Of a stretch of DNA of 64,000 nt, positions 1-10,700 are shown piece by piece. Origin of the DNA: Methylophaga sp. UBA3192 (GTDB taxonomy: Bacteria; Pseudomonadota; Gammaproteobacteria; Nitrosococcales; Methylophagaceae); NCBI GenBank assembly GCA_002363955.1, contig DEXE01000006.1, forward strand, positions 644,855 through 708,854. Direction: 5' to 3'. Both the position numbers and the translations under genes were made by a program. Position 1 is the stretch's first letter, and every line of letters starts with the position of its first letter. Under the pieces are notes generated by a model. That model had not been told where the DNA came from. It did no database searches and saw nothing but the letters and a program-made list of their open reading frames with translations.

Positions 1-2
1 AT

Positions 3-1460
3 CAGTTGATTGATGAAATCTGGCGGATTCTGCAACAACGGCCTATTCAAGTTGAGCATGTCAAACAGATGGTCACGCAAATTGCCATCTGCCGGCAAAG
101 TCCCGATATTGATATGGGCAACAGTGGTCAGGGTGCTGATCGGTTGATCAGTAGTCTGTTTGGCCCGACTCAGGCGTGTCGTGAAGACCCGGGTGTCGAA
201 ATCTATCAGCAACGGCTGCAGAGCATGGATAATGCCGCATTACAGTACGAAGCCAGCGGATTTGCTCGTGCGATGCACGATACCGGCCTGGTTTCGCCCT
301 ATCATTCAGTATTACTCCGTCATTTATCGGAAGAGACTGATTATTTGCTGAGTGAGGCATTAGGATTATCTTCAACAGGTCGGGATTGTCTGCTTTCTTA
401 TAGTGATCTGGTTCGGGCATTGATTGCCAAGGCTATTCATCCTGAAACCGCTCAGGGTATTTATGGTCTGGCATTGATGCTGGAGCGTGGCATTCTTTAT
501 CAATCAGCTATGGCCCCCTCTTTGTGGCGCCAGTTATCACTGCCTTTATCCCCCGCTGCCGAGCAACGACTGAATTCCTTATTTGGCGATTCACCGTGTG
601 CGAGCAATCGATTACTGGCGGGCGTGTTGTGCGTGCTCGGACAACCATTAGGTATTGGCCAGGGTAATAACCCTACCTGTCAGTCGGCACGTGCCATGTC
701 GATGTGGGCCTATAACGATCCAGATTATCTGTTGCAGATGGTCGTCTGGGCTGCACGTGATGATGAAATCATTATGCATTTCGAAGGCAAGGCGATCTCT
801 TCACAAGATAGTCTTTCGGGTATCGCCAGTCATTTGCCAATGGATTTGGATCCAGTCTCATTAATTTTGGTCCCGCATCTGGATCGGATTTATGCTGAAA
901 TGGGTCGTTGCTGTATCGACCGCGAAGGCGATCCGCATCGCTGGGTCAACCCTGAATTTCACGGCTGGTGGTGTGGACGTGGTTTCAGTATTAATGTCGA
1001 TGTAGCTTCAGGCAAATTAATGCAACTTGAAGTATTTCTCAGACATTTTTATGCCAGTTATCATCCCTATTACAATGACAACCAACCACTGATTCATCCT
1101 CAGCCAGCCGGTATCGCTGTCACCGACAGTGCTATGCGCTTTGTAGGCTGGCATGCCATCACTATTTTAAGGGTCACTCTGGATCCGGATAATGTCATGC
1201 GGGTCTATTTTTACAATCCCAATAATGACAGTGGCCAGAACTGGGGGGATGACATTCAGGTCAGTACTTCAGGGCATTCTGAACGTTTCGGCGAAGCTTC
1301 ATTACCATTTGAAGAGTTTGCCTCGCGACTGTATATCTTTCATTACGATCCGCTCGAACCGGGACAGTTTGCTTTGGTTAAAACCGAAGAGTTACAACGC
1401 GTTATTGAACGCATTCATCGCAGTTGGGGAGCCAGCCGTTTACCTGAATTAAACAGTTAA
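3..1460 (+). CDS. Unrecognised protein, 5' end outside the window
   Basis: The reading frame is open from the first bases of the window. The earliest possible initiator is TTG at 6, without a visible ribosome binding site, so the gene probably starts upstream and is seen only as its last 485 residues. I do not recognise the family. The visible part looks soluble, with no signal peptide or membrane segment. The C-terminal third has a WHAI segment followed by a YFYNPNN segment, then an acidic, aromatic stretch (SRLYIFHYDPLEPG). That order loosely recalls the His-Asn part of papain-like folds, but I cannot assign a catalytic Cys, so this is only a hint. It converges with the downstream diguanylate cyclase gene. 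Confidence 0.6.
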   Translation, partial: QLIDEIWRILQQRPIQVEHVKQMVTQIAICRQSPDIDMGNSGQGADRLISSLFGPTQACREDPGVEIYQQRLQSMDNAALQYEASGFARAMHDTGLVSPYHSVLLRHLSEETDYLLSEALGLSSTGRDCLLSYSDLVRALIAKAIHPETAQGIYGLALMLERGILYQSAMAPSLWRQLSLPLSPAAEQRLNSLFGDSPCASNRLLAGVLCVLGQPLGIGQGNNPTCQSARAMSMWAYNDPDYLLQMVVWAARDDEIIMHFEGKAISSQDSLSGIASHLPMDLDPVSLILVPHLDRIYAEMGRCCIDREGDPHRWVNPEFHGWWCGRGFSINVDVASGKLMQLEVFLRHFYASYHPYYNDNQPLIHPQPAGIAVTDSAMRFVGWHAITILRVTLDPDNVMRVYFYNPNNDSGQNWGDDIQVSTSGHSERFGEASLPFEEFASRLYIFHYDPLEPGQFALVKTEELQRVIERIHRSWGASRLPELNS

Positions 1461-1482
1461 GTTCCGGCCTTGTAACACGGTT

Positions 1483-3096
1483 TTATGGTAATTCTGTGTG
1501 GTCTTCATGCACTGATTTTGTGTCAGGATTGGTTTCTGTTTCAGTCAAGTTGAAAACCTGGTTCCTTCCACGGTTTTTCGCATGATAAAGCGCTTTGTCT
1601 GCCTGATAGAACAGTTCATCGAGATCAGCATGACCATCCCATTCTGCTACACCGAAGCTCGCCGTTATCTGGACTTTCTGTTCTCGATAGACTACCTGCA
1701 GATTTTCGATTTCCTTTCGGATACGCTCTGCCACAATATCTGCCATTTGGTGGTCAGCACCGGATAAAAACACCAGGAACTCTTCTCCGCCCATACGACC
1801 AAATAAATCCCGAGGTCTAATTGCAGTGCTGATTGGCGTGATAATTTCGCGTAACACCATATCTCCGGCTTCATGCCCCAGATTATCATTAACCAGTTTA
1901 AAGTGATCCAGATCGATCATAATGGCACTGGCGGTTTGTCCATCCAGCTTTAACCGATGTAATTCGCGTTTCACTTCACTGAGAAAATGCCGCCGATTGG
2001 ATATGCCGGTCAGCTCGTCTGTGGCAGCACTCTTGGCCAACAGATTATTAGCCTGCTGCAGTGCCTGATTCACTTCTTTCAGCGCTATCGTACGTTCATT
2101 TACTCTTTCTTCTAAAAATTGATTCTGTGCTTTCAACGCATTTTCGTGTTGCTCAAGCACATCACGCTGTTCAGCAATTTCCTGAATCAGTAGGGCTAAA
2201 CCAACCGAAACAATGGCGATTATGGCCAGGTATTCCTGCGTCAACCAAACGGCATTCTGCGGCGTATTCACAATAATAGGATGCGTACCACGCATTAAAT
2301 GTTCAACAGCAAAAATCGTTATCAATGTAACGGTCGCTGAAGCGCCAACCACCCCCAGTCTGATGGCCGCCACCACACCAAGCAGAACCAACCATATCGG
2401 GGTAAAAAACAGGAATGCTTTTTCATAGGATTCAACGCTAAAGCTTTGATACCCAATAATAATGACTGCCATCCAGATCAATAGTGCTTCCAACAGAAAA
2501 TGCAGTTTAAAATGCGGTAATCCTGCCTGAATCCATCGCCATAAAACAACGATTAATGGCGTTAATATCAGCATCGCCAATGCATCACCGAACCACCATA
2601 TCTGCCATAAACTCAGATAACTGGTATCCGTTCTTCCAAGTAACAAATATATCCCAGCACCGAACATTCCAGCCAAAGCAGCCGATAGAAAGGGTGCAAA
2701 GAATAAAAAGTAAGCACCGTTTTTTAACCGGTCAAAATTAAAATCCTGACCACTTTTACGTCGAATCAAAAATGCAGCTAAAGACACCGACAAAATATTT
2801 ATCAATGAAAAGCCAATAGCTGACCAGACTGGAAACGCCGGAATAGCCGCTATCAGTTCGGCAATGATGCCGGCCACAGCAACAAAAGGCAGATAACGAC
2901 AGGGATAAATTAAAAAAGCAGCGAGCAGAATTGCATTAGGCGGCCATAAAATGGCGATACCTTCAGGTGTTATGGTTTGATGAATCCCTATTAACGCACC
3001 AAAATAATAGGCAAAGCCTACAAGCAGCATTGCCTTGAAGACATTAAAATCAAGATATCGGCTTAACGGCAAGATAGGCTTTAAACCAATAATCAT
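1483..3096 (-). CDS. MASE1-GGDEF membrane diguanylate cyclase
   Basis: Synthesises cyclic di-GMP from two GTP at the inner membrane. The N-terminal 300 or so residues form a MASE1-type sensor with about eight hydrophobic segments; the stretch ITPEGIAILWPPNAILLA is typical of that domain. A coiled-coil linker (about 310-360) leads to the GGDEF domain with an intact GGEEF active site. An RxxD inhibitory site (RPRD) lies five residues before it, so product feedback is expected. Length of 537 aa fits a MASE1-GGDEF architecture. The signal sensed is not visible. It is a single gene facing the preceding unknown gene. Confidence 0.9.
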   Translation of the reverse strand: MIIGLKPILPLSRYLDFNVFKAMLLVGFAYYFGALIGIHQTITPEGIAILWPPNAILLAAFLIYPCRYLPFVAVAGIIAELIAAIPAFPVWSAIGFSLINILSVSLAAFLIRRKSGQDFNFDRLKNGAYFLFFAPFLSAALAGMFGAGIYLLLGRTDTSYLSLWQIWWFGDALAMLILTPLIVVLWRWIQAGLPHFKLHFLLEALLIWMAVIIIGYQSFSVESYEKAFLFFTPIWLVLLGVVAAIRLGVVGASATVTLITIFAVEHLMRGTHPIIVNTPQNAVWLTQEYLAIIAIVSVGLALLIQEIAEQRDVLEQHENALKAQNQFLEERVNERTIALKEVNQALQQANNLLAKSAATDELTGISNRRHFLSEVKRELHRLKLDGQTASAIMIDLDHFKLVNDNLGHEAGDMVLREIITPISTAIRPRDLFGRMGGEEFLVFLSGADHQMADIVAERIRKEIENLQVVYREQKVQITASFGVAEWDGHADLDELFYQADKALYHAKNRGRNQVFNLTETETNPDTKSVHEDHTELP

Positions 3097-3350
3097 TGAA
3101 ATGATGACCTACGTTGACTGGAGAACATTAGAAAAGACCTGATGGCAGATGGTTTATTCAACAATGTTCTATCAATCATTATCCCCCCCGGTGAACTGCT
3201 TGCAGATCAGTTTCTTATAAAGCGTTTTTTATCGTTTTATAACAAATGACAAAAAATAATCCTGTTGTCTACCGTTTTTTTATTATTGAATTTCGTTGGA
3301 TCGTGTTTAACACTGATATTACTGAAATAAACTATTTTTTATCTCTTTGC

Positions 3351-3983
3351 CTATAACGAAAAAACAATCATTACACCCACGATAGATAACAGTATTGCGG
3401 CCAGTTTATGCCAACCTGTCAGGCGTTTGGTTAGATAGGTCTGACCCGCTGTTGCTGCCAGATAGGCATAAATACTTTTAACTCCGCCAACAGCGAGTAT
3501 TGTCAGCAACAGAATGATAGCGGTGTCGATGCTGGTTAACTGATTCAAATCCAGCCATGCAGGAAAAAACCCCATATAAAACAGGATGGCTTTTTGATCC
3601 AGTAATGTCACCATCAGTCCCATCATAAAACTGGTTTTTAATGACGTTTGTCGTCCAAAATCTACAGGTTCATCAACAACAGGTAGTGGCTTTCTTCGCC
3701 ATAAATGAATCGCCAGCCAGAAAAGATAGCCTGCTGCAATAAACCGAATGAGCCATTCCCACTCTCCAATCCACGGTAGCAGCAGAGTCATGCCATACAG
3801 TGCGATACAGATAAACAGGATATCCGCCAGAACAATCCCAAAAGTGACGGCTATACCATGCCTGAAGCCATATAAAGCGGCTCTGGATGAGACTGTAAAC
3901 ACACTGACACTCGGCATGGCGGCCAGTACCGCCAGGCTCATTAATAAGCCAGTCATGGCCTGTATACTTAAACTTAATTCCAT
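3351..3983 (-). CDS. LysE/RhtB-family amino acid exporter
   Basis: Inner-membrane protein of 210 aa with about six hydrophobic segments, the usual size and profile of LysE/RhtB/CadD exporters that use the proton gradient to expel amino acids or homoserine lactones. The N-terminal region has the characteristic small-residue helix (AVLAAMPSVSVFTVSSRAAL) and the glycine-rich second segment (GFRHGIAVTFGIVLAD). The substrate cannot be read from sequence. The gene is divergent from the transglycosylase-like lipoprotein gene, about 100 bp away. It shares no evident operon partner. The 250 bp between it and the diguanylate cyclase is A/T-rich and I see no gene in it. Confidence 0.85.
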   Translation of the reverse strand: MELSLSIQAMTGLLMSLAVLAAMPSVSVFTVSSRAALYGFRHGIAVTFGIVLADILFICIALYGMTLLLPWIGEWEWLIRFIAAGYLFWLAIHLWRRKPLPVVDEPVDFGRQTSLKTSFMMGLMVTLLDQKAILFYMGFFPAWLDLNQLTSIDTAIILLLTILAVGGVKSIYAYLAATAGQTYLTKRLTGWHKLAAILLSIVGVMIVFSL

Positions 3984-4081
3984 TTACAAAGGCTTTGATA
4001 ACAAATAAGTTTTAATAAAAACATTTCAGCTGGTGGATAATCTGACGCTTCAATCTCCAGAGCCTGCTAACCTGCAACTAT

Positions 4082-4816
4082 ATGCGTTTTTTTGATATTC
4101 AGGAATCTGGTTATTTCACCCATCATCAAAACATGACCAATCAACCGCTTATCAATAACCGATTATTTAAACGACGTTATGCCAATGCATTTCAATGCTT
4201 GATATTGTCCGGTTTGTTTGCTTTTTTGACAGGCTGTTCGCTTTTAACCCCTGATCCTCCGGCTAATCAAAATAATATATGCAGCATATTCCGCGAACAA
4301 CCACAGTGGTATGACTATGCAAAAGCCTCGGAAAAAACATGGGGAACCCCCATAGCAACGCAGATGGCTTTTATTCACAGCGAGTCGGGTTTTCGTAGCA
4401 ATATCCGCCCCCCAAGGCGCAAGTTACTGGGATTTATTCCCTGGAGCAGGTCTTCGTCAGCCTACGGATATGCTCAGGCACAGAATCCGGTTTGGGGAGA
4501 ATATATGAAGGATGTTGGCAATCCACTGGCCAGGCGCACGCATATGAAATATGCCACGGACTTTATCGGCTGGTATAACCAGCGCACTCAAAATAGGCTC
4601 AATATCACCCTGGATAATCCGACTCACCTTTATCTGGCTTATCATGAAGGTCAAACTGGCTATCGTCTCGCAAGTTACCGGCAGAAACCGCGTGTGATAG
4701 ATACTGCACGTCAGGTTGGCGAGCGAAGCAGATTATTCTCCAGCCAACTATCTCAATGTGAACAAGAGTTCAAATGTCGACGTTTTTATCAAATTGGGCC
4801 GCTCTGTAAAAAATAA
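4082..4816 (+). CDS. Lytic transglycosylase-like lipoprotein (SLT fold)
   Basis: Predicted murein-cleaving or murein-binding lipoprotein. A hydrophobic segment ending in a lipobox (FLTGC) predicts lipid attachment near residue 52. The HSESGF segment matches the catalytic-Glu motif of SLT-type transglycosylases, and SAYGYAQAQ corresponds to the family's substrate-groove GYAQ segment. An in-frame ATG at 4133 gives a more usual signal-peptide length and may be the true start; neither start has a good Shine-Dalgarno. Family assignment is firm for the fold, but activity is inferred. A shared terminator at 4858-4886 separates it from the convergent glycine-zipper gene. Confidence 0.8.
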   Translation: MRFFDIQESGYFTHHQNMTNQPLINNRLFKRRYANAFQCLILSGLFAFLTGCSLLTPDPPANQNNICSIFREQPQWYDYAKASEKTWGTPIATQMAFIHSESGFRSNIRPPRRKLLGFIPWSRSSSAYGYAQAQNPVWGEYMKDVGNPLARRTHMKYATDFIGWYNQRTQNRLNITLDNPTHLYLAYHEGQTGYRLASYRQKPRVIDTARQVGERSRLFSSQLSQCEQEFKCRRFYQIGPLCKK

Positions 4817-4854
4817 GCCTGCTGACACAAGGCGGTCTGTTGGATATTTCAACC

Positions 4855-4887
4855 ATAAAAAAACCGACGTAAGTCGGTTTTTTTATC
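4855..4887. terminator. Bidirectional intrinsic terminator
   Basis: An AAAAACCGAC / GTCGGTTTTT stem with a short loop, flanked by A-runs on one side and T-runs on the other. It lies between two convergent genes and can serve both. Confidence 0.8.
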
Positions 4888-4907
4888 AATGTGTTGTCGC
4901 ATAGCGC

Positions 4908-5357
4908 TTACTGGTTAACCCATTCTCCATTGGCGTTGCGACAGGCCGTGCCTTTAACCACTTCACGCTGGCCATCAATATAGGCATCCATCTCGTATTC
5001 ACGGCATGGGCGATTATTCGTTTCATAAGTGCGTGTAGGAGTCACACTGTATTGTGCGCCGGTATCCGGATTATTCCATGAGTTGGTACGACCCGTTGGG
5101 GTGTTCTCAAATGTTTCATAAGTACGACGTCTATCCAGTTCATCCATTTCGCCACCAATATGCCCACCAATCATCGCACCAAGCAAAGTACCACCTATAA
5201 TGGCTGCCGTTCGACCGGTACCACCACCAACATTTGAACCCAGTACACCACCGGCTACACCACCCACGCCAGCGCCCACTGATTGTTTATTGAGCTGACA
5301 GCCAGCCATACTGACCGTAAATACCATTGCAAAGATCATTGTTAAAAGTCGTTTCAT
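4908..5357 (-). CDS. Glycine-zipper outer-membrane lipoprotein (17-kDa antigen-like)
   Basis: Small cell-envelope lipoprotein of 149 aa. The N-terminus is a signal peptide with lipobox (MAGC). Residues about 28-70 are a glycine-zipper 2TM segment with repeated GxxxG spacing. The C-terminal half has an RRTYETFENTPTG stretch followed by a small domain with two Cys (NRPCREYEMD and KGTACRNANG), as in Rickettsia 17-kDa antigen-like proteins. The role is likely structural in the outer membrane; no enzyme motif is present. A clear AGGAG-type ribosome site precedes the ATG at 5357. Confidence 0.85.
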   Translation of the reverse strand: MKRLLTMIFAMVFTVSMAGCQLNKQSVGAGVGGVAGGVLGSNVGGGTGRTAAIIGGTLLGAMIGGHIGGEMDELDRRRTYETFENTPTGRTNSWNNPDTGAQYSVTPTRTYETNNRPCREYEMDAYIDGQREVVKGTACRNANGEWVNQ

Positions 5358-5503
5358 ATTTTCTCCTTATGAATATTTACTATCGCTTTATCAATATGAC
5401 TGTATTTTAGACGATTAAATTCTACTTTTACGGTGATAGGCCACACCTTTACAAAAACTTTCATTCCAGCGTTAGTCAAAAGCACCGGCAAAAGTCGAAA
5501 AAA

Positions 5504-7669
5504 TTACAGAATGTTTCCGGTAGCAATTTCAACACGGTTACGTCCAGCCAGTTTTGCCCGATACAGTGCCTTGTCAGCATCCGGTAACAACTGCGCTGGC
5601 AATTTACCCTTGCCGTCCCAACTGCTGATACCAATCGAAATAGTCAGGTTGCTCAAGTCTTTTCCATTATAGGTTATTGTTTTTGAGGATATTTTAAGCA
5701 ACAAGGATTTTGCCCGTTCCAATGCGTCGTTGAGGTTGGCTTCTGGCATGAGTACCACAAATTCTTCTCCGCCGTACCGGCAAGGTATATCTGTTTCTCG
5801 GAAGTGTTCCAGCATTAAAGATGCAACCTCGCGTAATGCCAGATCACCCGCATCGTGACCAAACTGATCATTAAATTCTTTGAAATGATCGATATCACAA
5901 ATTAACAGCGAAATGGCCTGTCGGTGGCGCTGGGCAATTTGAATTTCCCGCTGCAGGGCATCATCGAAAAAGCGACGGTTTTTCAATCCGGTCAGTGCAT
6001 CTTCAAACGACATAATGTGCAGATCTTCTCTGAGTTTAATACCGCTTAATGTCACGCTTAGTCTATCGATAGCGCGAGAAACAAACTGTTCAATCGATTG
6101 CCGGGTCTCCGCCGTTTCTGAGGAAATGTCGGGTAAATTGAAAGTAATAAACGTTTGTTTGCCAAGCTGCAAATCCTCAACATCAATTCGATATTTATCG
6201 TTGAGCACAGCTTGTGGGGATAAATCAGCAAATTCATTAACCATGTTTACATGTAACTGTATCGGCGCAAAAACGTTATGTAGTTCATGGCAAATCAGAT
6301 TGCCAGCTTGCTCAAGACTCTGGGATCGTTGCAACCGACTGATAATGCTTTCCAGCCGTAGGCTGAACTCATTAATCAATGCAAGCTGATTGGCCCGCTG
6401 CTGTTCAAGTTGCACATAATTCTGTAAAGATGCTGTACGTTCGGATACCCGCTTCTCCAGCATGACATTTAATTCCGTTAATGCCTGCTGCGTCTGGCGA
6501 TAATGTCTCAGTGAAATCATCACCAGCATCAGGGCAAAGATTAGCCCCCCGTAGGCCAAAGGAAAATCTATCCATGGCAAGAGGCCATGTGCTATGCACA
6601 TATCAATCAGGAAAAAAATGGCATAAATACCAAATGCTCCCATGACCAAACATTGTTCAAAACTCATCACCTTAAAATGACGGACACAAATCCACAGCAT
6701 GATGCTCAACGTCACGATAAACAACATGTCAAAAATCGGGTAAAAATAAGCCAGATGCCAGATGCCCGACAAAGACAATACAAGGCAAATCAATACGTAC
6801 GTGATATGCATTTGGGCAATACGCAGCATAAGCTTGTCGCCCTGTTCAGCCAGCCAGTAGTTCAGAATCAAGGCGATAAAAATCGGGATCGAAAAATACG
6901 AAATAGCCGCTAGATAGGTTTTAGCCAGTGGAGCATAAATCAGTAGTTGTACTGCCTGACTCTCCCCTAACAGGTTTCCGGCGCTGGCCAGCGAAAACAG
7001 ACCGAGATAAATAAATTCGCGGTTATCTCCACGCATGGCAGAAAATGCAAAAGCAAGCAGCGCAATAAAGAAAAAGAACGCAGAAACAATTAAATCCGTA
7101 TAGGAATTTTTCAATATATTCAGTAAAGCGGCTGAGCGTTCCAGCAGTTTCTTTTCTCCCCATAAACCAATATCCGTGTAATCCGAATAAACACGGAAAT
7201 ATAAGGTTTTGCCGACGTAATCATCAGGTAACCCAATTATGTGCCAGGGCCAGCCTTGATAATCGCCCTTGCCATCAGCATCAAAATTCCCAAAGCGATA
7301 GATGAGTTGCTGTTCAAGATAAACCTCAGCAATTAAATCAATACTGGAAATAAACACCACCGGATCAATCAGATTTGTTTCTGGCAGCGTGGTGCGATAC
7401 CAGATATTTTCTCTGCCCTGTCGATTGGGGGGATGTGCTGGTTTGGGTATAGCCAGCCAGTCAGAATGGTTTTGCTGATCCGGCATAGCCCATTCTGGTT
7501 TGCCGTCAATAAAAGGAGAATCTCCCCAACGGTATTGCCAGTTTTCAAGATCGGTTTGTACCGTTGTCGCGGCAAATAACACGCCCTGCGCCACCAGTAG
7601 CGCCATAAACAAAAGCAAACGAGCCAAACGACTCGTTAGTGATAAATTATGGATAGATAAATCACTCAT
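5504..7669 (-). CDS. 7TMR-DISM / GGDEF diguanylate cyclase
   Basis: Predicted cyclic di-GMP synthase with a periplasmic ligand module. After a signal-anchor, residues about 40-190 form a 7TMR-DISM extracellular-type domain, followed by seven hydrophobic segments (about 190-390), a coiled coil, a linker and a GGDEF domain. The active site reads GGEEF, preceded at the expected spacing by RETD, an RxxD inhibitory site. An upstream GTG at 7678 is possible, but ATG at 7669 starts the recognisable signal-anchor. The ligand is not visible; many DISM domains are thought to bind carbohydrates. It is the second membrane cyclase within 8 kb. Confidence 0.88.
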   Translation of the reverse strand: MSDLSIHNLSLTSRLARLLLFMALLVAQGVLFAATTVQTDLENWQYRWGDSPFIDGKPEWAMPDQQNHSDWLAIPKPAHPPNRQGRENIWYRTTLPETNLIDPVVFISSIDLIAEVYLEQQLIYRFGNFDADGKGDYQGWPWHIIGLPDDYVGKTLYFRVYSDYTDIGLWGEKKLLERSAALLNILKNSYTDLIVSAFFFFIALLAFAFSAMRGDNREFIYLGLFSLASAGNLLGESQAVQLLIYAPLAKTYLAAISYFSIPIFIALILNYWLAEQGDKLMLRIAQMHITYVLICLVLSLSGIWHLAYFYPIFDMLFIVTLSIMLWICVRHFKVMSFEQCLVMGAFGIYAIFFLIDMCIAHGLLPWIDFPLAYGGLIFALMLVMISLRHYRQTQQALTELNVMLEKRVSERTASLQNYVQLEQQRANQLALINEFSLRLESIISRLQRSQSLEQAGNLICHELHNVFAPIQLHVNMVNEFADLSPQAVLNDKYRIDVEDLQLGKQTFITFNLPDISSETAETRQSIEQFVSRAIDRLSVTLSGIKLREDLHIMSFEDALTGLKNRRFFDDALQREIQIAQRHRQAISLLICDIDHFKEFNDQFGHDAGDLALREVASLMLEHFRETDIPCRYGGEEFVVLMPEANLNDALERAKSLLLKISSKTITYNGKDLSNLTISIGISSWDGKGKLPAQLLPDADKALYRAKLAGRNRVEIATGNIL

Positions 7670-7702
7670 AACCTGCACTGCAAATGTTTTATATACACAG
7701 GC

Positions 7703-7736
7703 AAAAAAATACCCCTTTGATCACTCAAAGGGGTAT
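7703..7736 (-). terminator. Intrinsic terminator of purL
   Basis: On the minus strand, a 12-bp stem (ATACCCCTTTGA paired with TCAAAGGGGTAT) is followed by seven T. It lies directly after the purL stop codon. Confidence 0.85.
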
Positions 7737-7743
7737 CCATGAC

Positions 7744-10700
7744 TTAGCCTATCCATCGGCGTGCATTATGGAAAACCCGTAACCAGGGAGCATCTTTGCC
7801 CCAGTCATCTGGATGCCATGAATGCTGAACGCTACGAATTACTCGTTCCGGATGCGGCATCATAATAGTGACACGACCATCTGTTGTGGTAAAACCGGTA
7901 TGGCCATTTTCAGAACCATTTGGATTAAATGGATAACGCTCGGTCGCCTGACCATAATGATCGACAAAACGCATTGCCACCAGGGCATCATTCATGCTGC
8001 CACCTTCAGAGAAATCAATGCGACCTTCACCATGTGCTACGGCGATGGGCATGACAGAACCCGCCATACCCTGTAACAGGATTGATGGTGACTCAGTGAT
8101 TTCAACCAATGAGAAGCGTGCTTCAAACTGTTCAGAAAGGTTGCGGCTGAAACGCGGCCAATGTTCACTGCCAGGAATCAGTGATTTGAGTTGTGACAGC
8201 ATTTGACAGCCATTACATACGCCAAGAGAGAAGGTATCTTCACGGGCAAAAAATGCCGCAAACTCATCGCGAGCCCGGGCATTATGCAACACCGTACTGG
8301 CCCAGCCACGCCCTGCACCCAATACGTCACCGTAAGAGAAACCACCGCAGGCAACCAGACCTTTGAAATCAGCCAGGGAAACGCGGCCTTCCACAATATC
8401 ACTCATGTGTATATCAACAGCAGTAAAGCCGGCATGGTCAAACGCTGCGGCCATTTCCATTTGTCCGTTTACCCCTTGCTCTCGCAGTATCGCCATTTTT
8501 GGACGATGACCACTGATAATAAAGGGAGCTGCCACTTGTTCTTTCAAATCAAAACTCAGTCTGGCATGCAAACCGGGATCCTGCGCATCATCCAATGCCG
8601 CATATTCCTGCCCGGCGCAGTCTGGATTGTCACGCAAAGCCTGCATGCGGTAACTGGTTTCCGACCAGAATTTTTGTAATACATGACGAGACTGGTTTAA
8701 TACCTGCTCACCATTAACACTGACTTGGATCGTTTGTTCTGCTGTTACTTCGCCAATCAGATGGCTATGTTTGCTGAGCTCAAACTGTTGCAGGACTTCT
8801 AAGACAGCATCCCGATGTTCGGCCCTAATCTGAATCACCGCCCCCAGTTCTTCGTTAAACAACACAGGCAAAGTGTCACCTAAGCCATCAATGCGGATAT
8901 TCAGACCGCAATGACCGGCAAACGCCATTTCACACAACGTGGTAATAAGGCCACCGTCACTACGATCGTGATAAGCCAATACCAAGGCATCCTGTTTCAG
9001 CTGTTGCATTGCCGCAAAGAAGTTTTTCAGATTGCGTGCATCATCGACATCCGGACCACGATGACCAACCTGGTTGTATACCTGAGCTAATGCAGAGGTC
9101 GCCAAACGGTTATGACCATGTCCAAGATCCAAATAAATTAACTGGGTCTCACCTAAATCGGTACGTAATTGAGGAGTAAGCGTTTTGCTTGCATCTGTCA
9201 CTGGCGCGAAAGCACTAATAATCAGTGATAGTGGCGAAGTAACTGCTTTGGTTTCACCACGATCTTCCCAGACAGTTTTCATCGATAGCGAATCTTTACC
9301 CACTGGAATCGCAATGCCTAATTGTGGACACAACTCCATACCGACGGCTTTGACGGTGTCATACAGAAGTGCATCTTCACCACTATGACCGCAGGCAGCC
9401 ATCCAGTTTGCTGACAGTTTGACATCACTGATTTTCTCAATATCGGCGGCAGCGATATTGGTTAACGCTTCACCAATTGCCATACGACCCGATGCCGGTG
9501 CATCAATCACCGCTAAAGGCGTACGTTCACCCATCGACATGGCTTCGCCCAGCAAGCCATGATGATCGGCCAATGTAACGGCACAGTCAGCCACTGGAAC
9601 CTGCCATGGACCCACCATCTGATCACGGGCAACCAGACCGGTAATGCTGCGATCACCAATGGTAATCAGGAAGTTTTTACTGGCCACTGTCGGTAGTTTT
9701 AAGACCCTTTCCAAGGCATCGCTAACGGTAATACCGCTCAAATCCAGTTCGGGTTTGGGTTTGCTGTGATGTTTAACATCACGCAGCATTTTGGGTGGTT
9801 TGCCTAACAACAGCGATAACGGCATATCAATCGGATGATTTTCAAATTGCGCATCACCGAGCAATAAATGCTGGTCTTCTGTGGTTTCACCAACGATAGC
9901 CCACGGGCAACGCTCACGCTCACAAATCGCCTGGAATAACTCAACATCTTCTGGATTTACACCCAGCACATAACGTTCCTGTGACTCGTTACACCAGATT
10001 TCCATCGGTGACATACCCGGTTCATCGTTGGGAATCACCCGCAGCTCAAAACGCCCACCACGGCCACTGTCATCTACCAGTTCAGGAAAGGCATTGGATA
10101 AACCACCCGCCCCCACATCATGAATCGAAACAATCGGGTTTTTGTCATTTAACGCCACACAGCGATCTATGACTTCCTGACATCGACGTTCCATTTCCGG
10201 ATTGCCCCGTTGTACTGAAGCAAAATCAAGACCTTCTTCACTGGTACCGGAAGCAACAGATGAAGCGGCACCGCCACCCAGACCAATCAGCATCGCCGGA
10301 CCACCAAGCACGATCAGCTGGGTGCCAGGTTGCATAATGTGTTTTTCAACATGCTGAGGTCGAATACTACCCAAGCCACCGGCTACCATAATTGGTTTGT
10401 GATAACCACGTACTTCAAAACCATTATCCGACGGAACTTTGGCTTCATAAGTACGGAAATACCCACAAAGATTAGGACGGCCAAATTCATTGTTAAATGC
10501 TGCGCCGCCTAATGGACCATCAACCATGATCTGCAGCGCTGAAGCGATACGGGCAGGTTTGCCGTAATCGGTTTCCCAAGGTTGTTCAAAACCGGGGATT
10601 TGTAAATTAGAAACCGAAAATCCAGTTAAACCTGCTTTAGGTTTGGAACCACGACCTGTAGCGCCTTCATCACGAATCTCGCCACCGGCACCGGTTGCTG

